A stretch of 64,000 nucleotides of DNA from Rhizobium sp. CB3090. Lineage in GTDB: Bacteria > Pseudomonadota > Alphaproteobacteria > Rhizobiales > Rhizobiaceae. Position numbers and translations under genes: made by a program. The number at the start of each line of letters is the position of its first letter. The first letter of the stretch is position 1. The stretch lies in NCBI RefSeq assembly GCF_029714285.1, contig NZ_CP121663.1:744001-808000 (forward strand), written 5' to 3'. The notes under the pieces were generated by a model. That model made no database searches. It worked only from the letters and a program-made list of their open reading frames with translations, and was not told the DNA's origin. Positions 35,306-43,840 of this stretch are shown in pieces.

Positions 35306-36010
35306 TCACGGGATCTCGATGGCAAGCGGACGTTCGAGATCTCGGGCGATGTATTCCTGGATCTGGCGCACGATCTGCGCCGCGTGATCGATCGCCAAAC
35401 GGTCGGCGCGCTCGACATCGCCGGCCTCGATAGCGGCGATCATCTCCTCGTGCTCGTCCACATATTGACGCGGCAGGCGATCATCGAAGGTCGAGTAGTA
35501 AAGACGCAAAATACGCCGGCCCTCGTCCAGCAGCCGTGCAAAGAACGTTGTGTAATAGGAATTGCCGGCAAGTTCGGCGATGGCGACATGAAATTCGCGG
35601 TTCGCCTCGATCATGCCGAAGGCATCGCGGGCAGTCACGGCATCGGCGAATTCCTTCTGTCGGGCGCGCACGCGCTGCATGATTTCGGCATCCGTCCGTC
35701 CCGCCGCCCCGCGCGTCGTCACGCGGTACATCAGCGTCAGCGCCTCGAAATAAGTGGGCAGGCTGGCAAAGTCGATCATCGCGACGATGGTGTTGCGGTT
35801 CGGAAGCGTCGTCACCAACCCTTCGCCGGCAAGCCGAAGCAGCGCCTCTCGGACCGGCGTCCTCGACATTTTGAAGCGTTCGGAAAGACGGACTTCGTCG
35901 AGCTGACTTCCCGGCTCGAGCGCCATCGACAGGATTTCCCTGCGCAAGGTGACATAGACGCTCTGCGTGCCCGAGCCCCGTACCCGCACATTCTCCGCCT
36001 CATTTCGCAT
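35306..36010 (-). CDS. GntR-family transcriptional regulator (FCD subfamily)
   Basis: A 234-residue regulator. It has a winged helix (VYVTLRREILSMALEPGSQLDEV, then MSRTPVREALLRLAGEGLV) and an FCD ligand domain with metal-binding-type residues in NREFHVAIAELAGN and HEEMIAAIEAGD. It lies between the M24 peptidase gene (103 bases downstream) and the divergent DHDPS-family gene, and is the likely local regulator of both. Confidence 0.9.
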   Translation of the reverse strand: MRNEAENVRVRGSGTQSVYVTLRREILSMALEPGSQLDEVRLSERFKMSRTPVREALLRLAGEGLVTTLPNRNTIVAMIDFASLPTYFEALTLMYRVTTRGAAGRTDAEIMQRVRARQKEFADAVTARDAFGMIEANREFHVAIAELAGNSYYTTFFARLLDEGRRILRLYYSTFDDRLPRQYVDEHEEMIAAIEAGDVERADRLAIDHAAQIVRQIQEYIARDLERPLAIEIP

Positions 36011-36105
36011 GCGCTATCCTTCTTCGAAATAAATGTCTTTCTATGTCGTTTTGACGGCTTTCAGCAATCGCAAGCAATCGACCGATATTTGTCGTTCAGC
36101 CATTC

Positions 36106-36134
36106 TTGAATTCTGTCGACAATTTGTATATAAC
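36106..36134 (+). promoter_or_regulatory. Predicted promoter of the DHDPS-family gene
   Basis: TTGAAT (36106-36111), a 17-base spacer and TATAAC (36129-36134) form a plausible sigma-70 promoter. The spacer contains the palindrome TGTCGACA (36114-36121), a possible GntR contact site. Confidence 0.5.
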
Positions 36135-36161
36135 GCAAGCACTTTCAATCGAGGACCCAAA

Positions 36162-37064
36162 ATGACGACAGGATGGAAGGGCGTATTCCCCGCCGTGACG
36201 ACTCAATTCAACGAAGATCTGTCCGTGGATCTGGCGGCGACGCAGCGCGTCCAGGACGCGCTCGTCAACGACGGCGTCAACGGCCTGATCGTCATGGGAA
36301 CCTGCGGCGAGAACAATTCGCTGGACCCGGATGAGAAGCGCACGATCCTGAAGGCCGCGGTGGAGGTGGTGAACGGCCGCGTTCCGGTCGTCACAGGCGT
36401 TTCCGAATTCGATACGCGCCGTGCCGTCGCCTATGCCCGCGACGCCGAGAAACTCGGCGCCGATGGGCTGATGCTCCTGCCGGCCATGGTCTATGTTCCG
36501 AAGCCGGAGGAGCTGATCGCGCATTTCCGCACCGTGGCGGAAGCCACTTCGCTGCCGATCATGCTCTACAACAACCCGCCGGCCTATCGCGTCAATATTG
36601 GCGCCGACGTGCTGCAGGCCCTCGCCGAGGTGCCAAACATCAAGGCCGTCAAGGAAAGCGCGCCGGATCCGCGCCGCTTTACCGACCTCATCAATACCTT
36701 CGGCGACCGCTTCGACATCTTCGCCGGTCTTGACGATGTTGCGCTCGAAGGGCTGATGCTCGGTGCCAAGGGCTGGGTTTCCGGCCTTACCAGCGCCTTC
36801 CCGGAAGAATCCGTACAGCTCGTTGCCGCCGCCGAGCGCGGCGACTGGGAAGAGGCACGCCGGATCTATCGTTGGTTCATGCCGCTCCTGCATCTGGATG
36901 CCGAGCATGATCTCGTCCAGTCGATCAAGCTCGCCGAGCAGATCATGGGCCGTGGCTCCGAGCGTGTTCGCATGCCGCGGCTGCCGCTGTCCGGCGCTCG
37001 GCGCGCCGAGGTCACCGCCATGGTGGAAAAGGCAGCCGCTACGCGTCCCTCGAAGGCTCGTTAG
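36162..37064 (+). CDS. Dihydrodipicolinate synthase-family lyase/aldolase
   Basis: A 300-residue class I aldolase of the DapA/NAL family. It has the substrate-carboxylate loop GTCGENNSL, Y136 in MLYNNP and Schiff-base K164 in IKAVKES. Length is standard. The ATG at 36162 is selected because GAGGA precedes it and the upstream frame runs through the promoter. The true dapA is usually elsewhere and this copy has its own GntR, so it probably handles a keto-acid such as a 2-keto-3-deoxy sugar acid or hydroxyproline-derived compound. The substrate is not determined. A large hairpin (37085-37122) follows. Confidence 0.88.
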   Translation: MTTGWKGVFPAVTTQFNEDLSVDLAATQRVQDALVNDGVNGLIVMGTCGENNSLDPDEKRTILKAAVEVVNGRVPVVTGVSEFDTRRAVAYARDAEKLGADGLMLLPAMVYVPKPEELIAHFRTVAEATSLPIMLYNNPPAYRVNIGADVLQALAEVPNIKAVKESAPDPRRFTDLINTFGDRFDIFAGLDDVALEGLMLGAKGWVSGLTSAFPEESVQLVAAAERGDWEEARRIYRWFMPLLHLDAEHDLVQSIKLAEQIMGRGSERVRMPRLPLSGARRAEVTAMVEKAAATRPSKAR

Positions 37065-37084
37065 CGGCCTGACCGCGAATATGC

Positions 37085-37122
37085 CAAGGCCGGCAATCGC
37101 AGACATGCGGTTACCGGCCTTG
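37085..37122 (+). terminator. Hairpin after the DHDPS-family gene, possible terminator
   Basis: CAAGGCCGG (37085-37093) pairs perfectly with CCGGCCTTG (37114-37122), and the loop holds a small inner CGCA/TGCG hairpin. No T-run follows, so intrinsic termination is uncertain. Confidence 0.45.
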
Positions 37123-37215
37123 CTGTTCCGAGCCTGTCGCAGAGAAAAGTCTTTGATCGCGAGATCGTCCTGCAGCCTCGCGGTGCGGCATTGTCAATTT
37201 GACTTCTGCAGAATT

Positions 37216-37428
37216 CTAGTCAGCGTCTTCCGGCAATGCCTGAACATAGCGCACGACGACGTAAAAAACTCCGAAGAGAACAAGCACCGAGACTGCACGA
37301 TGGATGTCGTGCAGCGCTGCATGGTGATGTCTCACCAACAGGGAAATCGCGTTGTATCCGGCTATGGCGAGCGCAGTCATGACCATTGCCACTACGAACG
37401 CCATGTTCCGATGAATAAATTTGACCAT
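37216..37428 (-). CDS. Small two-helix membrane protein, hypothetical
   Basis: A 70-residue protein with two hydrophobic segments, AFVVAMVMTALAIAGYNAI (about 9-27) and VSVLVLFGVFYVVVRYV (about 46-62). They are joined by a His-rich loop, LLVRHHHAALHDIHR. AGAGGTGAG lies six bases before the ATG. The His cluster could bind a metal or haem, but no family is recognised. It lies alone between two plus-strand units. Confidence 0.65.
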   Translation of the reverse strand: MVKFIHRNMAFVVAMVMTALAIAGYNAISLLVRHHHAALHDIHRAVSVLVLFGVFYVVVRYVQALPEDAD

Positions 37429-37687
37429 CGCTCACCTCTTTTCCGCTTCGCCACATAGAAGAGAAATTAGGGAGGAATTAGGACGGATCGGACGCCTGCG
37501 GCAAATCTGATCCACCCCACTCCCGACAGCCCGTTGAAGCAGTTGACGCCTCGACAATAGCCTGATGGTGAAGCTTCCTGCAAGGGGATTACAAATTGTC
37601 CATGTCGGAAAAACGCCACAATTTCCGAACTTTCCTGACACAATTGCCTGCGAGCGTATCACCTGATCGGTGATGCGGTGACAAGCG

Positions 37688-39214
37688 ATGAGCCTTTCAT
37701 TTCAGACCATGGCGGCACTACGGTTCGGCTACGGCTTTCGCCCCGGTGAAACGCCGCCCGCCAACAGGGACTCGTTGCTCGACTCGATGCGAATTGGCGA
37801 CGGTAATTGCCTCTTTCCGGTGGGCGGCATCGAGGCGCGCCGCCAGGCGATCCGCAACATCGCCGACCGTCTCCGCGACATCCGCAGCCGCGACATCGAT
37901 GATGCCGCCAAGCGTGATGAACAGAAGACGATCTCTAGGGAACTTCAGCAGAGCTATCAGCGTGATGCCGATGCACGCATCGCCCAGGCGGTCTTCTCAC
38001 CGAATGGTTTCTACGAGCGTCTGGCCGCCTTCTGGACGAACCATTTTTCGGTGAGTGTCGACAAGACCCAGCCGATGAAACTCATAGTCCCCCTATTCGA
38101 GGCCGAGGCGATCCGGCCCAATATTGGCGGGACGTTTCCGGATCTGCTGCGCAGCGCCACCCGACATCCGGCGATGCTGATCTATCTCGATCAGACGCAG
38201 TCTCTCGGGCCGGATTCTCCCGCCGGCCTCAAACGCGACAAGGGACTCAACGAAAACCTCGCCCGTGAGTTGCTGGAGTTGCACACCCTCGGCGCCGGCA
38301 GCGGCTATACGCAGGACGACGTGCGAGCCGCCGCGATGGTATTGACGGGCATCACGGTCGACCGGCAGTCGGTCGGGGTGGATTTCCGCAAGGCTGTCGC
38401 CGAACCCGGCAGCCATCAGGTGCTGGGTGTCAGCTATGGCCGAACGCAGCGGTCGGAGCGGGATTGTCTGCAGATGCTGGACGATCTGGCGCTGAACCCG
38501 AAAACGGCCGCGCATATCAGCCGCAAGCTCGCCATCCACTTCATTTCCGATACGCCACCGCAAGCGATGATCGACGCCATGACCCAGGCGTGGCGGAAGA
38601 CGGACGGCGACCTGATGGCGGTCTATGGCGCGATGCTCGATCATCCGGCGGCCTGGACAAATGAGGGAAGCAAGGCACGGCAACCTTTCGACTTTGTCGT
38701 CGCCGGCTTGCGGGCGCTCGCTCTCCCCGGGAACGCGGCAGCAAGCGCAGTCGTCGATCCGCTCGCCGATGACGAGGGTGCCGGGCAGGCTATGGCCGAC
38801 GGCAATCCGCCTTTGCCGGGCAGCAGCTCCGCCCCGCCCGACAAGACTGTTTCGCCGGACCCGCAGGAAGCAAGGCGCCGGCAGGCCGCTATCGATGCGA
38901 CCTTCTACGTGCCACGCGGTCTTGGCGTCTACGCGTTGAAGCGCATGGGGCAACCGGTGTGGCGGCCACCCAGCCCAGCCGGCTTTCCCGAGGGTTTCGA
39001 CGCCTGGATCAATGCCGGCGAGCTTTCCGAACGGATTTCCTGGGCGCGGCGCGCGATCGGTCGCTACGGCAAGCTGGATGATCCGAGGCAGTTTCTCAAG
39101 GAGACGCTGGCGGATGCGGCTCGCGACGACACGATCGGGGTTGTATCGCAAGCGCCGAACAAGATGATGGGCCTGACGCTCGTGCTTGCTTCGCCCGAAT
39201 TCAATCGTCGTTAG
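37688..39214 (+). CDS. DUF1800-family protein
   Basis: A 508-residue protein of the DUF1800 family. Recognisable parts are LAAFWTNHFSVSV, LIYLDQTQS, GLNENLARELLELHTLG, YTQDDVRAAAMVLTG and AFTG-type segments. Its function is not established. It is followed 16 bases later by a DUF1501 gene. The two families are commonly adjacent in Gram-negative genomes and are thought to form a functional pair. No obvious N-terminal signal is seen, whereas its partner has a Tat-like signal. Confidence 0.85.
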   Translation: MSLSFQTMAALRFGYGFRPGETPPANRDSLLDSMRIGDGNCLFPVGGIEARRQAIRNIADRLRDIRSRDIDDAAKRDEQKTISRELQQSYQRDADARIAQAVFSPNGFYERLAAFWTNHFSVSVDKTQPMKLIVPLFEAEAIRPNIGGTFPDLLRSATRHPAMLIYLDQTQSLGPDSPAGLKRDKGLNENLARELLELHTLGAGSGYTQDDVRAAAMVLTGITVDRQSVGVDFRKAVAEPGSHQVLGVSYGRTQRSERDCLQMLDDLALNPKTAAHISRKLAIHFISDTPPQAMIDAMTQAWRKTDGDLMAVYGAMLDHPAAWTNEGSKARQPFDFVVAGLRALALPGNAAASAVVDPLADDEGAGQAMADGNPPLPGSSSAPPDKTVSPDPQEARRRQAAIDATFYVPRGLGVYALKRMGQPVWRPPSPAGFPEGFDAWINAGELSERISWARRAIGRYGKLDDPRQFLKETLADAARDDTIGVVSQAPNKMMGLTLVLASPEFNRR

Positions 39215-39230
39215 CGCGAGGAGTATTCCC

Positions 39231-40415
39231 ATGGCAGACGACAAGGCTTTCTCGCTTTCCCGCCGCGGTTTCCTCGCTTCCGCCTGCTGTCTGGCAGCTG
39301 CGCCGATCTTTACGCCGGTGACCTTCGCGGCCATGCCCGGAGACAACCGCCTCGTGACCATCGTACTGCGCGGCGCCATGGATGGGCTCGATCTGGTGCA
39401 GCCTTATGGGGAGGCATCCTTCGGCGGCTTGCGGCCGGACATCGCTCTTGCTCCGGACAAGGGGCTCGTCGATCTCGACGGCTTCTTCGGCCTGCATCCG
39501 GCAGCCGCGGATCTGCTGCCGCTGTGGAAGGCTCGGGAGCTCGCCTTCGTCCATGCCGTTTCGACGCCCTATCGCGACGCCCGCAGCCATTTCGACGGCC
39601 AAGACATGTTGGAATCGGGCGGCGGTCACGTCGCCGAGGAAAAGACCGGCTGGCTGAACCGCGCACTCGGGAGCATCGCGCGATCGACGGCACATAAGGC
39701 GATCGACATCAACACCTCGACCGAATTGATCCTGTCAGGCCCCAATATGGTCGACGTCTGGGCCTCGGATTCCGGCTTGGCCATGGGTGCGGACGAGATG
39801 CAGTTCCTGACACGTCTTTATGCCAACGATCCCGCTTTCGCCAAGGCGATGGACGAGGCGAGGCGCGCCGACCAATCAGCCAAGATCGGCGAGGCACCGG
39901 GCACCAGGCGCGGCGAGCAGATAGCAGACGTTGCAGCGCTTGCCGCCAAGATGCTGCTGCGGGAATACCGTATCGCGAGCTTCTCCATCAACGGCTGGGA
40001 CACCCATGTTCAACAGGCAGCCCAGTTTCGGAAAGCGGCCGGCGACCTGACGCAAGCGATGCTGACATTGAAGAATACGCTCGGCCCGGATGCATGGAAG
40101 ACGACGGTGGTTCTGGCGATGACCGAATTCGGCCGCACCGTCCGCCAGAACGGCTCCGGCGGCACGGATCATGGCACCGGCGGTTGCTGCCTGCTGGCGG
40201 GAGGCGCCATCAATGGCGGCCGCGTGCTCGGCAAATGGCCGGGAATTAAAGACGAACAGCTCTTCGAGGACCGCGATCTGATGCCCACCGCAGATGTGCG
40301 CGAGATCGCGGCCGCGATGCTCTACCGACAGTTCGACCTCGGTGCCGACGACCTCAGCTCGAAGATCTTCCCAGGCCTAAGCTTCGATAAATCCTCGCAA
40401 TTCCTGAAGGTGTAA
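39231..40415 (+). CDS. DUF1501-family protein with Tat-type signal
   Basis: A 394-residue protein of the DUF1501 family, distantly related to alkaline-phosphatase/sulfatase-like folds. The N-terminus reads SRRGFLASACCLAAAP, a twin-arginine signal (SRRxFL), so it is exported folded, probably with a bound cofactor or metal. Conserved stretches are LVTIVLRGAMDGLDLVQPYG, SHFDGQDMLESG, and EFGRTVRQNGSGGTDHGTGG near the C-terminus. GCGAGGAG precedes the ATG at 39231. It is co-transcribed with the DUF1800 gene. Function unknown. Confidence 0.87.
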   Translation: MADDKAFSLSRRGFLASACCLAAAPIFTPVTFAAMPGDNRLVTIVLRGAMDGLDLVQPYGEASFGGLRPDIALAPDKGLVDLDGFFGLHPAAADLLPLWKARELAFVHAVSTPYRDARSHFDGQDMLESGGGHVAEEKTGWLNRALGSIARSTAHKAIDINTSTELILSGPNMVDVWASDSGLAMGADEMQFLTRLYANDPAFAKAMDEARRADQSAKIGEAPGTRRGEQIADVAALAAKMLLREYRIASFSINGWDTHVQQAAQFRKAAGDLTQAMLTLKNTLGPDAWKTTVVLAMTEFGRTVRQNGSGGTDHGTGGCCLLAGGAINGGRVLGKWPGIKDEQLFEDRDLMPTADVREIAAAMLYRQFDLGADDLSSKIFPGLSFDKSSQFLKV

Positions 40416-40471
40416 ATCGTCGCCGTAGAGCGCCAGTTGTCCCTATTGGACCATCCAGGTCGTCGTAGCCA

Positions 40472-43400
40472 TCACGCTCGTTTCACCCTCCAGCTTTTGA
40501 CCTCGAACGGCAGGATATCCGGACCGGCATCGCGTTGGGCTGGTTCCTCCATCAGATTGACAGCCTCGCTAACCGCCCAGCCGTTTGTTGGCGTGACGGT
40601 AAGTCCGCCGCGCCGGCCGGTCGGTTCGTAGACGCGCAGCACGAGACCGTCGCCATCCTCAGCCGGCTTGATGGCTGAAAGCGCGACCGGTGTGCCGGTT
40701 ACCGCAATCGGAGTGAGCATCGTCTCCGCAAGATTAGCCGCCGCCGTAACGATCAGCGGCTGGTTGAGGTCTTCTGCCTCCTCGCGCACGCCGCCGGAAT
40801 GCCATTCGCCAGCGTGCGGCATCAACGCGTAGGTGAAGCGTTGCAGGCCCTCATCCGCCAGCGGATCGGGATAGATCGGTCCGCGCACGAGGCTGATACC
40901 GAGAACGTTGCCGCGGGCACTATGGCCATATTTCGCGTCATTGAGCAAAGCGACGCCAAAATCCGGCTCACTGAGATCGATGAAGCGATGGGCGACCGCC
41001 TCGAACATCGCGGCATCCCAGCTCGTATTGGTGTGCGTCGGGCGGCTGACGACGCCATAGGCGCATTCGAACGTGGCGGTATGCGCCCGCGTCGCGACCG
41101 GGCTCAGCGATCGCAGCAAGGTGCGGCGATCATGCCAGTCGATTTCGGTCTCTATGTCCAACCGCCTCGCATTGGCCGTCAGCACATAATGCTGCACGAC
41201 ACTGGAATCGCGATAGCGATGGACGACCTTGATCGCGGCCCGATCCGGACTGTTTTCGACAAGCTCGATGCTTTCCGGCTTGTCGAGACGAATGCCCTTT
41301 TCCGGATAGTCGGCGTCGATGTCCCAGGCGTCCCAGTTGCGCGGCTTGTCGACCGGATAGACCCAGAGCTGATTGGCGGATCCCGCCAAAGCCTCGCGGC
41401 CGGTCGCCTTGTGCACGAGGCTCCGAACAGCCCCATCGACGCCGATGGTAACGGCGAGATGTTCATTTTCCAGCCGCCTCGCTTCGGCGCGCAAACCGCC
41501 AAGCGGCTTTAACGCGGCGCGGTCGAAGACATGGATGGCAAGCGGCGAGACTATGTCGCCGGTGGAAAGCACCGTGCCGTCGGCGAGGACCGTGCGCAAC
41601 GGTCGGGCGTCCAGCGAGGGATTGACGACGACGAGAGCGTCCGCAATGCCGCCTTTCGGCAAAGCCGAGACGATGGCAGCCATAGCGTCCTTTTGAGCGA
41701 TCTTGGCGTGGTCGACAACGCCGGAAAGTTCGCGCTGGGCGTCCTGATAGACCTCGTTGATGCTCGATCCCGGCAGGATATCGTGAAACTCATTCTTCAA
41801 GGTTACGCGCCAGTCGGCTTCCAGGCTCTGTGGCGCGGCGCCCCCGATCATATGGGCGATCGATGCCAGGGTTTCCGCCGTGATCAGCGCCCGCTCCGCT
41901 CTGCGATGCAGCCGCTTGACGCCGCTCTGGCTGGTCAGCGTCGCGCGATGCAGCTCGAGATAGATTTCGCCCGACCAAGTCGGAAGGCGTTTTTCCTTGG
42001 CGGTTCGATGGGCGCTTTCGAAGAAATCGGCGACCTTGCCCCAACGCGCCTTCGGAATGGCCGGGAAATCGCGCAACTGCACTTCCCGCTCGACCATCTC
42101 CGGCGTCACGCCGCCGCCGCCGTCGCCGTAGCCAACCGCAAGCAGCGAGGTATCGTGCAGGGTTTTCCCCCGGAAGTTCTTCCAGGTCGGCATGAGGCAA
42201 TTCGGCTGGACAAAGCCGTTATAACCCTCCATCGGGTTGTCGAATGTATGCGCCAGCACCCGGCTGCCATCCAGACCTTCCCACCAGAAAAGATCATAGG
42301 GGAACCGGTTGGTCTCGCTCCAATTGACCTTGATGGTGAAGAAACTGTCGATGCCGCCCTGGCGCAGCAATTGCGGCAAGGCGCCGGAAAAGCCGAAGCA
42401 ATCCGGCAGCCAGCAGACCGTGTGACGGGCGCCGAACGTCTTTTCGAAATAGCGCTGGCCGTACAGGATCTGCCGCACCAGGCTTTCACCCGTCGGCATA
42501 TTCGTGTCCGGCTCGACCCACATGCCGCCGATCACTTCCCAGGAGCCGTCGGCTACCTTTTCCTTGATGCGCGCCAGCAGTTGCGGATCGTCAACTTCCA
42601 TCTGCGCATAATAATGCGCCGTCGATTGGTTGAAGCGGAAATCAGGCGAGCGGTCCATCAAGGACAGTGCCGTATGAAAGGTCCGGCGCATCTTGCGGCG
42701 CGTCTCGTCATAGGGCCACAGCCAAGCAAGATCGATATGGGCATGGCCGGTCAACAGCAATTCGCCGTTTTGCGGATAGCGTTCCTGCAGAGTCTTTAGA
42801 CGGACGATCAGGCCATCATAGGCCGCAACGACAGTCGCGCGCTCATCCTCGGACAGACCCGGCGGGTTTTCGATCAGCTCGGGCAATTCCCAGATCTTCT
42901 GCTGCCATAGGGCGTTCGCAGTGCGAGACACATAAGAAGCCGTGGCGGAAGGCCAGTCCAGGCCGCGCAGCGCCGTCTCGGCAGCATCGAGCAGATGCGG
43001 CACCACATCATGATCATCAAGCGCTTCGATTGCCTCGACTATCTGCCGCAGCAAAAGGTGCAGCCGGTGCACGGGAATATCCAGCCAGGCGAGCTGCGCC
43101 CGGTTTAACTTTGGCTGGCGGTTCGGTTCGCCGAACGGAAAGCGCGCCACGCTGTCCGTGGTGATCGAGAGATTGCGATCCTTGAGCGGGAATTCCTGGT
43201 GATAGGGATCGAGGCCGAAGCTCTCGCTCTCGCCTTCTTCATAGGCGAGCGTGACTAGGCTCTCACCACCGAGATCGAGCTGCAGGCGGGTTTCCTCGAG
43301 AGGCCAGTCGCCAGGCGCCTTCGCTTGCGAGGCAAAATGCGCCACACCCTTACAATGCGGCCAAGCCTCCCCGATGGCGATATCCTCGCCCTCGAACGTC

Positions 43401-43498
43401 CAATTGTCGATCGCAAGTACAGCGCGCTCGCGCCAATGGCTGAGCTCTGCGGTGCGTACCTTGAGGCGATCTAGGCGCTGGGCGATGGTGAGCTGCAT
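40472..43498 (-). CDS. Alpha-mannosidase, glycoside hydrolase family 38
   Basis: A 1008-residue cytoplasmic GH38 enzyme. The zinc motif is GHAHIDLAWLWPYDE, followed by FRFNQSTAHYYAQME, GGMWVEPDTNMPTGES and WLPDCFGFSGALPQLL, then the mid and C-terminal beta domains. It hydrolyses alpha-mannosides or related glycosides. The start at 43498 (AGGA upstream, MQLTIAQRL) is preferred to an in-frame start further upstream whose extra residues look like a membrane segment from a degraded gene. It is convergent with the DUF1501 gene. The transporter remains upstream suggest that it once belonged to a sugar-uptake operon. Confidence 0.92.
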   Translation of the reverse strand: MQLTIAQRLDRLKVRTAELSHWRERAVLAIDNWTFEGEDIAIGEAWPHCKGVAHFASQAKAPGDWPLEETRLQLDLGGESLVTLAYEEGESESFGLDPYHQEFPLKDRNLSITTDSVARFPFGEPNRQPKLNRAQLAWLDIPVHRLHLLLRQIVEAIEALDDHDVVPHLLDAAETALRGLDWPSATASYVSRTANALWQQKIWELPELIENPPGLSEDERATVVAAYDGLIVRLKTLQERYPQNGELLLTGHAHIDLAWLWPYDETRRKMRRTFHTALSLMDRSPDFRFNQSTAHYYAQMEVDDPQLLARIKEKVADGSWEVIGGMWVEPDTNMPTGESLVRQILYGQRYFEKTFGARHTVCWLPDCFGFSGALPQLLRQGGIDSFFTIKVNWSETNRFPYDLFWWEGLDGSRVLAHTFDNPMEGYNGFVQPNCLMPTWKNFRGKTLHDTSLLAVGYGDGGGGVTPEMVEREVQLRDFPAIPKARWGKVADFFESAHRTAKEKRLPTWSGEIYLELHRATLTSQSGVKRLHRRAERALITAETLASIAHMIGGAAPQSLEADWRVTLKNEFHDILPGSSINEVYQDAQRELSGVVDHAKIAQKDAMAAIVSALPKGGIADALVVVNPSLDARPLRTVLADGTVLSTGDIVSPLAIHVFDRAALKPLGGLRAEARRLENEHLAVTIGVDGAVRSLVHKATGREALAGSANQLWVYPVDKPRNWDAWDIDADYPEKGIRLDKPESIELVENSPDRAAIKVVHRYRDSSVVQHYVLTANARRLDIETEIDWHDRRTLLRSLSPVATRAHTATFECAYGVVSRPTHTNTSWDAAMFEAVAHRFIDLSEPDFGVALLNDAKYGHSARGNVLGISLVRGPIYPDPLADEGLQRFTYALMPHAGEWHSGGVREEAEDLNQPLIVTAAANLAETMLTPIAVTGTPVALSAIKPAEDGDGLVLRVYEPTGRRGGLTVTPTNGWAVSEAVNLMEEPAQRDAGPDILPFEVKSWRVKRA

Positions 43499-43767
43499 GG
43501 CATGTCCTACATGGTTGATGTCAGGCCGGACCGGATTGGCGATCGTGGCGTTGAGAATGAGGCATAGCAAAGCAAGAATGATGACGGTTTGACGGCATCA
43601 GGCGAGCATGACCGGCAAAAGCAGGAAGGCAAGGCGGCCGGAGAAACGTTCCTCGGCCGGGACTTTGATGCTGGCGCTCACTCAACGGTCTCCTCCTCCT
43701 GCGTGAAGCGGGCACAGACTACGGCGAAGAACAGGCCGATGACCAGTCTCAAATGGTAGCGATTTTT
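43499..43767 (-). pseudogene. Remnants of membrane-transporter genes upstream of alpha-mannosidase
   Basis: Three short minus-strand stretches look like pieces of transport genes. First, a C-terminal fragment ending RLVIGLFFAVVCARFTQEEE, stop at 43678-43680. Second, overlapping that stop, a GTG-started N-terminal fragment with VPAEERFSGRLAFLLLPVM, which ends at a TGA after 27 codons (43598-43681). Third, a hydrophobic stretch TVIILALLCLILNATIANP in frame with the mannosidase start region. The stop/start overlap is a typical operon junction. This fits deletion of permease genes, probably of a sugar ABC transporter. The family of the fragments is uncertain. Confidence 0.42.
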
Positions 43768-43799
43768 TGGGCTTGTCTCTCAGCGCGAAGCCAGGAGGC

Positions 43800-43832
43800 A
43801 AAATCTTCGGCGGGGCGGCTAACAGCCCCGCC
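43800..43832 (-). terminator. Likely terminator of the MFS exporter gene
   Basis: GGCGGGGC (43809-43816) pairs perfectly with GCCCCGCC (43825-43832) in an 8-bp stem, just past the exporter stop. Read on the minus strand it is followed by GAAGATTTTG, a short T-tract. Confidence 0.55.
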
Positions 43833-43840
43833 GCTATTGC

